DNA from: Grifola frondosa
Taxonomy: Eukaryota > Basidiomycota > Agaricomycetes > Polyporales > Grifolaceae
Length of the DNA: 64,000 bases
NCBI GenBank assembly: GCA_001683735.1
Contig: LUGG01000044.1
Span: forward strand, 62,001-126,000
Direction of reading: 5' to 3'
The position numbers and the translations under genes are program-made. The notes beneath the pieces were generated by a model. That model did not search any database. It worked only from the letters and a program-made list of their open reading frames with translations, and was not told where the DNA came from. Numbering within the stretch: position 1 is the first letter of the stretch; each line of letters opens with the position of its first letter. Below, piece after piece: positions 12,935 to 24,911 of the stretch.

Positions 12935-13824
12935 TTGGTCGTCCCGTACGGACGCTGTCGGCGACAATGCATGTGTTTGCCCAGTGTACCCGTGCTTATG
13001 GCCGGCACTCTGATTACTACTCACACAGCCCTACGTTAGGTCCGGTGTTGTGCCAACTCAATCATAGCATGCAGAATTAAGTTGTGTGTGGATGCTAGTC
13101 AAGACAAAGCTCATTTATAGATTACTCATTGTACTGCGTCCGATTTGTAATATTTTACTTAACCGTCAGAAGCATTAATCCTCGTTGATTGGAAGCTCAC
13201 ATGAGACGGCGTCTCTGCCCTTTCATTGACAAATGGACCCAATCAGATACTGCTTTATCGAATAACGAAGTCTGAGGAATACTGGCGATAGTTAGCTATA
13301 ACTGGAGTATGTGTAGTTTGCTCCATGAATGGGACAAGTATGACGCTTGTCTTGCGTGCATGCTGGTAATGGGCGGTAAAACCAACACGGCAAATCGAAC
13401 TTGAGAAGTACGACTCCGACATCAAATCATGACTAAGATGCGACTCTGAAAAGCAAAGTTTGTTTGACCGTGACGCTGAAATAGATTACCCAGGATGTAG
13501 TCGAAACGCCAAACAAAGACAAGGGACAGTCTGAATTTATTATGATTTCGCATGTTCGATACCGCTGTATGTCCCTGGAAATGCATGCTGCAATTATCAG
13601 TGACGATATATTCTGGGGCTTTTCATGAAATTCTTAGACGAACAAGCCTCGGACCTTGTTTCAACGATGCGCTGAAACCGCATCTTCCAAGCCGCCGTGT
13701 TCGGCATCTACGGTCTTAGCACCATGCCCGCATGCCCTAGATTCTTTTCCAAGTAGACGTATCATAAGGACATAGGGGTCCATCTACCCACCATATCGTC
13801 TCGCGCTAGTGTTATGGACCCTTA
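12935..13824. other. Gap before the Copia element
   Basis: About 890 bases with no gene, RNA or repeat that I can support. It ends in the target duplication of the Copia insertion. Confidence 0.55.
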
Positions 13825-13829
13825 TGGAC
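13825..13829. repeat. Target-site duplication, left copy (TGGAC)
   Basis: TGGAC immediately before the left LTR is repeated exactly at 18804-18808 after the right LTR. Five bases is the usual duplication for Copia integrases, so the element inserted as one unit. Confidence 0.9.
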
Positions 13830-14057
13830 TGTTGAAGTCAGCCTCAGTCGCGTTGTACTCGACTATTATTAATGTATGTACCTGTTGAAGTCAGCCTATA
13901 CAGTATGTTAGTCTAGTTCTATCGGTACAATTATTCTACTCACCTCAGTCGCGTTGTACTCGACTGAGGTGTTACAAGAGAGTCCGTCGCTCCTACGTAC
14001 GCGTCTGTCACATCACGTGTCCTTCGGTCACACGTCTCGCGGTCTCTTCGCTCAACA
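13830..14057 (-). repeat. 3' LTR of the Copia element
   Basis: 228 bases, the downstream LTR relative to the element. It contains two internal short direct repeats: TGTTGAAGTCAGCC (13830 and about 13882) and CCTCAGTCGCGTTGTACTCG (about 13841 and 13943). The second repeat is followed by an inverted partner (GAGTACAAC versus GTTGTACTC), giving a possible hairpin. Confidence 0.95.
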
Positions 14058-14066
14058 CTCCCCCTA
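14058..14066 (-). other. Polypurine tract of the Copia element
   Basis: On the minus strand the sequence just before the 3' LTR is AGGGGGAG, a purine run in the position of the plus-strand primer. It abuts the RNase H stop region. Confidence 0.75.
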
Positions 14067-17000
14067 GACCGCGACACCCAAAAATAATAAGTGCTTCTTC
14101 AATACCTGTGGCGCCAACGCCTTCGTGAAGATATCGGCAGGGTTCTCCGATCCCGGGATGTGCACGATGCTAAGTTCCTTGAGTCGGATCGCGTCTCGCA
14201 TCCAGTGGTACCGTACATGCAGATGCCGGACTTTAGAGAAATTCATCGATTGTTTTGCGAGGCTCTCGCCGCCTGAGCTGTCCATGCGAAGGACGACGGG
14301 TGATTCGATGGGTATGAATATGTCGCCCATGAATTTCGCAAGCCATAGGGCTGTCTGTCCGGCGTGGGTTACCGCGATGTATTCGGCCTCGGTGGTCGAT
14401 AGCGAGACTACGTCCTGGCGACGCGAGCTCCAAGAGACGGGTCCGCCTGCCATAACTGCCACGTAACCATGTGTCGTGCGCCCGGTGTCGAGACAGTCTC
14501 CGTGTGAGGCGTCGGCATAGACGATGGGCTGAAGTTTCTCGCCCGATCCAGGAGGGGGCCTGCGGTACACGATTCCGTAGTCAAGTGTCCCCTTGATATA
14601 CCGTAGGACTCGCTTAGAGCGCGCAGTGCGTGATGCCCGGGTTGGCCATGAAGCGGCTAAGGATCTGGACGGGATAAGACAGGTCGGGGGCGTAGCGACG
14701 TTGAGGTACATGATTGCACCGAGGGCTTCACGGTAGGGGATAGATGCCATCTCGAGTGCTTCCTCAGGAGTGGTAGGCTCAGTTGACTTTGACAGCTTCT
14801 GTCCGGGTTCGAGAGGAGTGACGACGGAGTTAGCGTCCTGCATATTGAAGCGTTGGAGGACTCGTTCCGCGTAGGTACGTTGAGTGAGCTTCATTGTTCC
14901 GGCCTTCTTGTCTCGTTCGACGGCGACTCCGAGCATGAACCGTAATTCTCCCTCCACTGAGGCGGTAGCAGGCTCCGATGTCACGTCGTGCGACGGCCAG
15001 TCCTTCGTCAGTATGGCAACGGAAGTAATATCATGTGTACGTAGCGTTGATTGCCAGTCCGTGTTCATCAAACCGTGGCGGAGCATTCATCGCTCTTGAT
15101 CGTTCGAATCCAGTTCATCCCAAGCACATCCAGGTCCTTCCACCAGTCATTTCGGACTGCATCAGGCCGTATAACGACGCATGATGCGGCACACGTAGTC
15201 GGGATCTCTGCCGACTCGAAACTGGAGGTTGCTCCATATAGACGGTCTCCTGGGGTGTGGCGTTTAGGTAGGCCTTCTCCACGTCGTCCTGGCCCATGGC
15301 CATGTCGTGGTATGTTGCTGTTGCGAGGATGGTGCGTAGGGACTCGAAGCGGACCACGGAGGCATGCGTCTCGAAGAAATCAACCCCAGGGATTTTGAAG
15401 AGCCTTTCGCCACGAGTCTTGCCTTGGGCTTCCACTTCCCGGTCTCATCGTGCTTGCGCGCGAATGCCCATTTGCATCCAACCACATTCATTTCGGGTTC
15501 GCGGGGTACGAGTTCCCAGGCTCCGATCCGCATGAGACCGTCGATCTCCTTTGCCATGGCAGGTGCCCAGATGTGTCTTCTTTCATGGCTTCTTGTACGT
15601 AGTAGGAGTTTTCGCCGCCTGTGAATGTCTCGGTCGCCTTGGAATCATCAGCAGCGATCATGGCGATATAGGCGGCGGCGCGGTCTTGTGATGGTGGACG
15701 CTGCAGATGCTCCCCCTGGTCCGCTTGGGCTGGTATGCGGTTGTTCGCCCAGGCTGCACCATTAAGCGCGGCGTTCTGTTCATGTCGCTGGGCGTCTCTG
15801 GAGTCCTGGAGTGCCGAGTGGCTTTGGCGACTCTGGTCGACCTGCGGAGGGGTGCGGGTGGGGGCGTGGCCGATCGACAGGTTCCTCGTCTGGAATCTCC
15901 TCGATGCGCGCCGGGTGGTGTAGAGCTGGTGGACGTTGATAGTGGGGATGGGAACTGGGTTGGCGACGACGGCGGCGTCCAGTCCTGCTCCCACGTCGTA
16001 CGTCCGTCCGTCAGCGGTCAGGGTACATGTCCGGGGCCTTCCTCGAACGTCACGTCGCGTGCCCGAAACACGCGACGTATTGTCCGTCGGTTGGATCCAG
16101 AGACGATAGCTGGCGTCCTCCGTATAGCCGACCATGATCATCGCACGATTTGGGTCAGTTTCTTGCGAGTAGCGTCCGGTACTTCGCATATGCAACGCTC
16201 CCGAAAGCGCGCAGGTGCGAGATATTGGTTTATGTCCGTTCCATCGCTCGAATGGCGTCCTTCCGTCCTGACGGGCGGAGCAGGTAACGTTTTGAATGTA
16301 CATCCAACACATGAGTGTCTGCCCAGAAAATTAGGAACGCCGGCTGAACAACTGGCACGGGGTGGTCTCCGATTGTGCGGTGGCCGCGCTTGCGACGCGT
16401 TCTGTTCTGGGGTGTATGGGTGGGTCGGCGATGATGCCGTGCTCGGTGAAGTATTCTCCACTTTGCGTTAACGAATTCCTTGCCGTTGTCGTAGCGGACG
16501 CGTCGGATGTCGCGTCCAGTCGCGTCTTCAGCATGGTCATAGTTGTGAAAACAGGACAGGGTGACGTCAGCCGATTTTCGAAGCGATAGGGTAGGCGACT
16601 GCGTACGAGGTCCGCCGTCGTGCAAGTGAGTGCGTATTCTGCGCCTCCGAGGCTGGGTACTTGGAATCGGCCCATGAGGTCGATGTACACGCGGTCCGCC
16701 CTCCGTTTGACCTCGGCTGGGTAGAAGGATCGCGCGTCTGCTTCCTTTGATACAGTCCTGCACTTCCGGGAGTTGGACCATTCCCTTTGATGTGGAGGCC
16801 GTTCACGAGGCCTTGGGAGACCATACGTTGGATTGTACGTTCGCTGACGTGGCCCAGGCGTCGGTGCCACGTAGCAAGATCGACGGCAGCGGGAGATCCC
16901 TTGGCAGCGAAGGCGTGTGCATCCCGGCGGCGAGTGCTCGAGGGTCGTAATTGGTCTGGGAGGGATGTCCTTGGACAACACCGCGCGAGGGTTACTTCGT

Positions 17001-17432
17001 ACAGATCGGTGGTGAGTCGCTTGCCGGTGAAAGCGGGGTACTGCGCGCTGCGGTCGTAGACTGTGAGGGTCCCGTCGAACATTGTGATCAGGCGGCCGCT
17101 CTTCGATGCGCGCGAGCGATATGAGATTGGTGGCTAGCGGGTGCGTGCACCGCATCGCGGAAGGTGATTAATGCGTCTTCCCCTGAACTTCAACTTGGGC
17201 ATGGACAGTGCTAACCAACGATGGAAAAAGTGAATCCATCCCGCCGCGTGACCAACCCGTGGTTCATGGCACGTAGTCGGTAAATTGGTCGCGACGCGTG
17301 AAATAATGGTGCGTGGCGCCTGAATCAGCGAGTGCGGTCCTGCGAAGTGGTGTTGGGTTTGTAGTTCGTGGGATGGCAGCGTTCGTAGAAAAGATATGGT
17401 AGTTGTACGGATCACCGATTGGCTTCGGGTCC
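14064..17432 (-). pseudogene. pol: Copia pol (protease, integrase, RT, RNase H), multiply frameshifted
   Basis: All Copia pol domains are readable but in different frames. Protease: LADSGATHHYF at about 17300-17329. GAG-pre-integrase: WHRRLGHVSERTI near 16850. Integrase core: YIDLMGRF near 16680 and RYDNGKEFVN near 16490, then RGHRTIGDH and WADTH. Reverse transcriptase: ELVPREPEMNVVGCKWAF at about 15480-15510 and DVEKAYLNA near 15280. RNase H: IVYADASHGDC, then STTEAEYIA and HIPGSENPADIFTKAL at 14064-14700. At least six frame changes separate them. The RT catalytic YVDD site is also lost: the expected place (about 15021-15047) reads as YVH and then a frame change before DI. Confidence 0.85.
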
Positions 17433-18389
17433 TCATGGAGTCGTGAGGTGCGCTTTGTGAGCTTGTGTCGCGGCTACCGCAGCGGCTGCAGCTGTCTCAG
17501 CCGTGGTGCCAGACGTTGCGACGCTTGCGGAGTGGGTGCCGCGTGACGCGAGTTCCGCGGGTGAGCCTCGACGACCTTTAGGGACGACTTTCCAATGCGC
17601 GGGTTGCTGTCCTGCACGTCCGCCGCCCTCCACGTAGCATTGTTCTTTGGCGTGCCCACGTCCGCCGCACCACGAGCATGTGGGGCGTTGGCCTTGTGCC
17701 GCGTTCGCGGTGTTGGCAGCGAATGCCTGTTCCTGCGCGCCGCGGATTGGATCGAGAGAGTTGCCTGTGGCGAGGGTCTCTTCCTCCACAAGGGTGGTGA
17801 TGGTGCTTATGACGTGGTCAGGGTCAGTGCTGCTGAGGAGGGGCACGGTGATGGAACGCATGGACTGGGGCATAGAACGACACAGGATAACCGCGAATTG
17901 TGCGTCCGGGAGGGGGGCGCCGAGCTCTAGAGCCGTGCTGCGTCGGGCGTGCATTTCCTGGAAGTGAGCGTATAGGTCGGTGCCGGGGGCATATCTGAGG
18001 GCGCGAACGTGGTCCACTGCATTCATGAGGGATACGGGGTCCGTGCGTTCGCGTTTATCCTTCAGCTGCTTCCATATCTCGGCAGCAGTCTTCCCGTCCG
18101 CAACAACCCCGGAGCTGCGGAAATTCTTTATGTTTAGGATCATGATGGCTTTGCAGACTTCATCCTCGTCGTCCCAGGCCTCGCCGCGTGTCACGCTGTC
18201 AGGTTCCTGGGTTCCGTCGGTGGCAATGACCACGGGAGGGCGAGTTTTCGATCCGTCGAGATGGCCGAAAGACTTGCGCACCTTGCATATGCGGGTGACG
18301 CGGTCCTTCCAGTCGAGCCAGTTCGTCCGGTCGAGCTGTTGGGACTCCGTGAAGTTGGGAAGCTTCGTGTCCGGAGCCGAAGAAGCCAT
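17433..18389 (-). CDS. gag: Copia gag polyprotein
   Basis: An intact frame of 318 codons, ATG at 18389. It has the gag-like region of Copia elements (Trp-rich start NWLDWKDRVTRICK, then AAEIWKQLKDKRE, LRYAPGTDLYAHFQEM). A CCHC zinc knuckle CSWCGGRGHAKEQC lies near residue 240, and the C-terminal tail is Ala/Thr-rich. It packages the element RNA. The stop at 17433 separates it from the protease frame; in a functional copy pol would be expressed as a fusion or by frameshift. Confidence 0.9.
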   Translation of the reverse strand: MASSAPDTKLPNFTESQQLDRTNWLDWKDRVTRICKVRKSFGHLDGSKTRPPVVIATDGTQEPDSVTRGEAWDDEDEVCKAIMILNIKNFRSSGVVADGKTAAEIWKQLKDKRERTDPVSLMNAVDHVRALRYAPGTDLYAHFQEMHARRSTALELGAPLPDAQFAVILCRSMPQSMRSITVPLLSSTDPDHVISTITTLVEEETLATGNSLDPIRGAQEQAFAANTANAAQGQRPTCSWCGGRGHAKEQCYVEGGGRAGQQPAHWKVVPKGRRGSPAELASRGTHSASVATSGTTAETAAAAAVAATQAHKAHLTTP

Positions 18390-18567
18390 AGTTCGGTGGC
18401 TGTATGCGGGGTATTTGCGGGGTATATGCGGGGATATGGGTGCGACGAGTTTCGGGCCCGTCGGCTTGGGTATGAAATGCGATGGTCTAGTCGCGGGTAT
18501 GTGAATCAGACGAGTTTCGGGCTCGTCGAGTCGAGTGTAAGCGTTCGGGCTACAGTAGTACTAAAGG

Positions 18568-18576
18568 CTCATAACC
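18568..18576 (-). other. Primer binding site (initiator tRNA-Met half type)
   Basis: Directly inside the 5' LTR the element reads GGTTATGAG, complementary to CTCATAACC of the anticodon region of initiator tRNA-Met. Copia elements commonly prime with a half tRNA-iMet cut in the anticodon loop, so this fits the family. Confidence 0.7.
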
Positions 18577-18803
18577 TGTTGAAGTCAGCCTCAGTCGCGT
18601 TACTCGACTATTATTAATGTATGTACCTGTTGAAGTCAGCCCTATACAGTATGTTAGTCTAGTTCTATCGGTACAATTATTCTACTCACCTCAGTCGCGT
18701 TGTACTCGACTGAGGTGTTACAAGAGAGTCCGTCGCTCCTACGTACGCGTCTGTCACATCACGTGTCCTTCGGTCACACGTCTCGCGGTCTCTTCGCTCA
18801 ACA
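18577..18803 (-). repeat. 5' LTR of the Copia element
   Basis: 227 bases. Compared with the other LTR I see a 2-base absence (GT, at about 18600) and one extra C (about 18640), and no substitution. Confidence 0.95.
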
Positions 18804-18808
18804 TGGAC
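18804..18808. repeat. Target-site duplication, right copy (TGGAC)
   Basis: Exact repeat of 13825-13829. Confidence 0.9.
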
Positions 18809-19464
18809 CAGGGCAGAGGTGACAGCCACGATGCCGATGCCGTCAGGCAGTGTCCTTTCATCGGTCGCCAGCTGTACTTGATGAAGTGGTGTTAGGGAGC
18901 CGCTTCCATCTTCCATGATGGAGATTTCGTGGCTTATTACTGCTGGTTCGCTACTTGTACGTAGAGCTATGGCTATGCCTGTACGTGATATCACACGTAT
19001 CAGATGAGTGGTTCAATTTAACAAACAAACATCTCGTTTCCTTACTACCGCTGTACTGAGTAGATGATGCGAAGCGGTCGCTGGAATTATTGGCGCAATA
19101 GTTCGATTCGAGCATCTGCATCAGCACTCACACAGCGCTCAGCCACAAAGGCGACACCAAAAGCATTAAACATCCGCGCAAACAACACCAAATATAATTT
19201 GGCCCCTGCTGAAAATAACCTACGCTTCCATTATACATCCATCCAATTACAGTACTTTCAAAGTAAACAACATAAATCTACAATCAAAGCGAATGTAGCT
19301 CGGATTCGAAGCGTGATGACCGAGAACTAAGAAAGTCGCCTCCGAGTAGGCTGCTGTGTGGACTCGCAGAGTATACCACAAGTTGGGCACCCCGTAGTCC
19401 GAGTGAAGAATGGACCCCTTCGTACCGAGAAGGCCAGAACGGGCGCGAACAGCGAAATGAACGT
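18809..19464. other. Flank of the Copia insertion, no gene recognised
   Basis: A short minus-strand frame (about 18994 down to 18805) runs into the insertion site and closes a few codons after it when the two flanks are joined. It has no family features. The rest shows nothing. Confidence 0.4.
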
Positions 19465-21138
19465 CTAGTCGAAAGTGGATGGTTTATTCAGCTCGATGCT
19501 GCTGACTTCTTCTGCGCCACCGAAATCATCATGCGTCTGAACAACATGAACGATCAGCGAGCGTTCCGCTACAATGTGATAGTGTGAGGCGAAGAAACGA
19601 AGGAACCCACAGGTTTCAAGCCGGTCTCTGGTAATCTGAATGCGGACATCTGAATATTTACCGATCTGTCCTAGCGATAAAGAGACACAATAAGTAGCAG
19701 CTCGAATAAAAAGTAAGCGCAAGGTACGGCTGACCGGACGATTGGGAGCATATGGCGCTACGACGTTGAGCGCGTTGTGGCCGCCTGACACCATGCCGAG
19801 GCTCGAGTGAGTATCCTTAGAATTGGGCTGACGGAGATGCTCTCGCGAGTTGAGGCTATCGATGTAAAGTCGTCAGCTTTACATGCGGTCATAACTTGTT
19901 GCATGAACACCTACGACACCATCAGAGAATTCGAGTAGACTGCATGTTGTGTATTAGACAGTGTAAATAGGTCAAGGAAAGGATACACTTACGCTTGGCA
20001 TAGACCAACAGAATTGCGAGCCAAACGGCTGAAACACAATTGTTACATCGGTATAAAAGGGCGATCAAATGTTTATCTCACTGTCATGCGGAAGCACAAG
20101 AAGCTATTCAGAAACAAACGTTGTGAGAATTATACGATACAAGATTCCACTGCGACCTACCGTTATCAACATGGTTATCGCACACATGCTATGATATATT
20201 CAGGACTTGACGGCAAATTTGGGGCGAAGGAATACGGCACCTTGTCACCAATCCGGTTTCTTGAAAAGAGGTCAATCACGAGAAAATATCCGTATTGCGA
20301 GCACTCACCAATTGCCCATCTCATCAGGCTATCGATAACTCGATTCGACCTGAAGATGACTCGTGCTGAACGAAGATCATAATACCTAATCACGATAGTA
20401 CGCACTGCTGGAAACCAGTCTTCCTATTCGCAAGATGATAGCACAGCGAGGCGGTATTCGTAACATCCACAAACACCGACGTCGACAGCGTCAGAATCGT
20501 AGCCCAGTTATACTTTGACTTGTACTGCGTCAGGGTCCCCGACTGCCGGGCAAGGACGGTGATAGCAATTCCTAGACAGGCGCGCAACGACGAACCCGCC
20601 CACGATACCATCGGAATCCAAGGACGGCGTGAAACGAGGTATACTCTGTACGCAAAGAATGCCTGCACCACCCGACGTGAGTATACGCACATCCGAACAA
20701 TATATATATATGGAGCTGACCTGAACCAGAGATCCCGCAAGACTCTGGAAGGTGACGGATGCACACAACGTCCATGTTGTCTCCATCAGAAACGCCATAT
20801 TTCCCATGTGGTTGACGGTAATATCGTAGATGTATATCCACATGACAACGGTGTGGAGGGTCTCGATAAGCCTGTTGGCATCGGTCAACTAATCGACTTC
20901 CCACCACAATGAAGTTCGGAGGACGAACCATATTATTCCCACCTGTGAAATTTGAATGAACACTCGAAAACATACAGCAAACGGTGCTACTCACAAAGGC
21001 CCTAAGCCATGCGCGATCCTTCCCGTGCTCCGCATAGAAATAAACCTGTACGGTGATTACACCCCAAAGAGCGCTGGACAGCAGGACCGCGATTTCGAGG
21101 ATACCTATGGTGGCGCCAAGAGTCGCGGCGGGAGCCAT
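19465..21138 (-). CDS. DUF6534-like multi-pass membrane protein (C-terminus uncertain)
   Basis: An integral membrane protein of the mushroom-expanded DUF6534 type; function unknown. From ATG 21138 the first exon reads GATIGILEIAVLLSSALWGV then VQVYFYAEHGKD, the conserved first helix and loop. Later exons give TLHTVVMWIYIYD, MAFLMETTWT, the strongly conserved FFAYRVYLVS, a glycine-rich helix pair, NRKTGFQQ, and after an intron SNRVIDSLMRWAIG, all in family order. The 5' splice after DRAWLRAF is clear. An in-frame TAG at about 20895 must fall in a very short (about 36-bp) intron or reflects damage. The last part (19465-19794) ends SSIELNKPSTFD, like family C-termini, but the exon linking it is not resolved. 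Family call good, gene model incomplete. Confidence 0.6.
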
Positions 21139-24100
21139 AACGGTAGACGAAGGAGGTGAAAGAGAGGGACCAGACTGAAAGCTAGCATGGAGGTCGCACT
21201 TATAATGTTATACATGGCGGTCGGATGTTTATGCGAGATTCGAAGACTCTGAGGACGATACGCGAATTCCCACGGGTATCGACAATTTGGCGATCCCGAG
21301 ATTCGCACCGATCGGAGCTATGCACTACCCCGTGCCTTAAAGTAGGCGCCAGACAGCGAAAAAAAAATTGCTGAAGATGAGCAACATTTATGCAACGCAA
21401 TCGTCGCTCCAGTACAGTATGAACGTGCATTGAAATTTTTGGAGGAACCAAATCGGAGGAACTCGTAATCACCCGGAAGATCCAACCAGGGCAGAATAAT
21501 CTAGGCTGCTCCGGCACCAACATCAACTAGTAACTAGTCACCCACATGCTCCTCACATGACAAATTTGACAAACACATAACGGTACAATCTCTCACTGCC
21601 TGGACACCGTGAACACTTGGAAAATATTGATCAACCCTTGCCTCTAATTTCCCCGCGCGGGTACTATGACAGCACTTAGTGCATAACACCGCATGTCGCT
21701 CACTTTCTACACCATCACAGTCGCTCTGGCCACGGTAGAAGTAGTCGATAGGAGGTAGCGCGATGCGGTGAACCTGATTTCCGGTACCCTAGAACGTGCC
21801 GGCATCGCCCGGATAAATAGAAAAGAGCATGACGACGGAGCTTCGACTTGTGGTACGCCGACGAGCGGTGAGCGTTGTACGGCCAACGAAAAAAGGATCT
21901 GCATGATGAGCCGTCCTGATCGGTTGCCACGGCAAGACGCAAACGTGCCACGGGAGATGTGTGGCTGTCTTCTAGCGGAATTTCGGGTGCAGGGGTACGA
22001 AAATCGCGATAACTCACCCTCTTTACTGCGAATTATTCCCATTATGCTGAAGACAATTGGGGGATGGACGTGAACAGACACTGTGAGCTTGGCACCGCAG
22101 TAAATTCTGGTAAATTCTACACCACCACTATCTTCCGCATTCAAAGGCCGGCTAACGAGTCATGCATGTGATTGCAATAAAGTTATGGACGTGGCTTGAC
22201 ATGGATATGCCGCCAAATTGTCTAGACTCAAAGGGGCTCTTGGGTCAAGAATATCGACATAGCAATCGCGTAGCCTGGACTATGCGCCTCTATGAGTTGC
22301 AGAGAGAAGATGTTACAGCCCAACAAAGTATCGCGACGCTCGGAGTAGCGCTGACCCGAGGTCTGGGTCGAGACCGGCGTTCTGGCTCCTGTGTCATGTG
22401 ATTCGAACGCGAATGTTTAAAAGTCATTTGAAGTTCCGACTCAGCTCTACTTAATCGTCACCATGATTCGGCTCGGGGACATCATCACGAGGTGGCTTTA
22501 CTGAACGCAAGATGTACCTTCTACTCGGCTGCACAAAGATATTCGATGCCAAGAGCTTGTCGGGTGCAAACACCAGTAATAAGTCGAAGTCTGTTGAAGT
22601 TCGCGTATCAAACTCATCTTCATTTATTCCTAGCTTCCGGTTTAATAGCTGTGGAGACTGGGGTATCTTGTTTCGGATATCACCAGATATCCCATCCATG
22701 CGTACCGACGCTTCTCCGTCTAACAGATGTGTCTGACAAGCTCTGCTATCTTTCTACAGGTCGCGATTCCCATCCTACAATTGGATTTTTCTGTCACTTT
22801 GTATTCCTCCTGTTTCTAGGAAATTGATTTTCTCATGGTCACTCGGGCTATTCGCATACTTTATTCAGTGAAATAGCAGCGCTTTATATCTGTCAAATTT
22901 ATTGACAAGGATTTTTTGATACAGATCCCTTTCTCAACCACAATGGTGCGGTTTGTCCGCAAGTCTTCTGTCCAAGCCAGGCTATAATTCCAAATGTATC
23001 TCAAACAACGGCCCAATTCCGCAGATGTCATTTTATGTTCCGTATACCAGACGATCTAGTGCGTATTTCCAGTTTGCATAGCTACACATGATATGAGAAG
23101 AGGATTAGATGATCAAATTCTAATGATAGGTATAATTTTATCAACGGTACGCACAGCATATAGCAAGTAACTGTCAATCTGATGCTTCAGCTTTTCTGTG
23201 AACCAGCCAATTCTTGAGACTTGTCTCCATCCGGTAACTTCGAATCCAGTGACTGATTTTGGTCGGCTATTCGATCCGCTCACCTGTGAATTCCACTGCT
23301 TCTGACAAATTTTGAACGAACTTAAATGGCACCGCTAGGCGCTTTGTATCACAGCATCTAAGTTTGATTCCTCTGAGCGCGGACCGAATCGACAGGACAG
23401 CGCGCGTCAGAAAATACTGCACTTCCCCGTGGACTATCAAGTGAGTTACTCGTACTAGTGAACTCTACTATAAAAACATTTACTCGGAGCTTCAATTTTT
23501 CCGTGGTTAGGTCAGCGGCGAGCATTTAAATGGAAAAGTAATTGATTGAATGATGATCTCATCGTGATTCATTCAATCTTTTATCGGTGGTTTTGTGGGG
23601 AGAATTTGGGTGCTCGGACAGGTATGTTACTCGGAGGGATACGCCCAGCTGATTAGCATGTACGAGAATAACTCGACACGCATGTTAATGTTATCCTGAC
23701 GTATAGGTCTTGTAGCAAGCTTCGCGAGCCCCTCAATCTCTACCGAGCCGTAACAAGATAAATATCACGCAGGATGGTGTCGCAAAACATTACCCCGGGG
23801 TCTCCGGACGAATTGAATTTTGTCCGTTCAATTTCAATTGCCGAAGTGACGTTGCAGTTAGTGCGTCCCATACAGTTTGGTCTTCACTCTATTCAAGTTG
23901 ATATCTGTCATCAATATACTTCACGGTTGCACCCTATGCGCCAGGATAACGGCTGGTTTCATCCGACATTCTCAAGTTCGAACGTCATACGTCGTCTCCA
24001 TGGTCACCGTAGACAGGCTGCTTGCTTAGCTTGCTTATCGTTCAGGGGTGCCATCGTGGTCAACAGCTTCGCCATAACTTTGAATGGCATTGACAAGCGT

Positions 24101-24911
24101 CAGGTTTTTTCGAGACTGCTTGGAATTTTACTAAGATTTTCTTTGATCATTAGGCACCATTGTATTCGATGGTCTTCTTCATTCATCGCATGTGCATTCC
24201 TTTTAGATAAATGCGGTAAAAGTAAAGAAACCAACAAGTACATAGCAACTTCTGGATAAGTGTCCAGCTGAATCAACGCCCATCGTTGAGGTTTTGTTTC
24301 GCGGGCACTGACCATTTTTGTAGGGTCACAAACTATAACCGGTTGGCTATGTTTGGCGTCTATATCCCTAGGGGGTTAAGTCTGCCCTATGCTGTGTGAA
24401 GCTCACGGAGTCAGTAACGGCCCGGAAGGCCACCACGCTGCATGTCCCCGAGGCATCCATGTAATCGGAAGTATGACCTCAAACCAGAGATGCTCTTTCA
24501 GCGGAATAAAAGTCGGACGTCTAATATATCTCAAGCTATGTATCTAAAAAGACACTCCAACATCTTTTGGATTGTGGTTCTTCACCGATGCCTTATCCGT
24601 ATTTGCCTGATGCATTCACTTCGCCCTCTCAGGAAGTATTTTTGCGGCATCGGCCACAAGCATGAACACCGCTCTGGCTAGCCTGCTCGGAGATGGCTGT
24701 GCATATTCTTCGTTCGAATATATCATACGCTCACAGCGCCCACACTGCCCTCCAGAACATAGAAGAGATACCATCCGCTCAGCTGATTGATTCGTTTAGT
24801 AAGACCTATTCCTCGTGCATCGATTCCTGCGGTACTTAATCGGGTGTGGAATTACAGGATGTGCATTGAGGCATCTCTCTCAAGCGATTTTGTCACTCCC
24901 TCATTTCTAAA
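21139..24911. other. Long gap without recognisable genes
   Basis: About 3.8 kb. The minus-strand frame 22451-22699 (82 codons, acidic end PPRDDVPEPNHGDD) looks protein-like in composition but matches no family I know and has no visible partner exons. The frames at 21707-22144 (-) and 23774-24259 (+) also lack family features. No tRNA, repeats or TE motifs seen. The last few hundred bases would be the upstream region of the C2H2 gene. Confidence 0.45.

Larger units (their letters stand above)
13830..18803 (-). mobile_element. Full-length Copia (Pseudoviridae-type) LTR retrotransposon
   Basis: The element is 4974 bases, read on the minus strand, with LTRs of 228 bases (13830-14057, the 3' LTR) and 227 bases (18577-18803, the 5' LTR). 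Both begin TGTTGAAG and end TCAACA (TG...CA). A 5-bp duplication flanks it. Order on the minus strand is gag, protease, integrase, reverse transcriptase, RNase H; integrase ahead of RT marks the Copia superfamily. The LTRs differ only by a 2-base gap and a C-run length, indicating recent insertion. Gag is intact, but pol changes frame many times, so this copy as written cannot make a complete polyprotein. Confidence 0.95.

Noticed and set aside
15707..16471. 254-codon plus-strand frame inside the Copia element
   Set aside because: It lies antisense to integrase and reverse transcriptase sequence and has no motif of its own.
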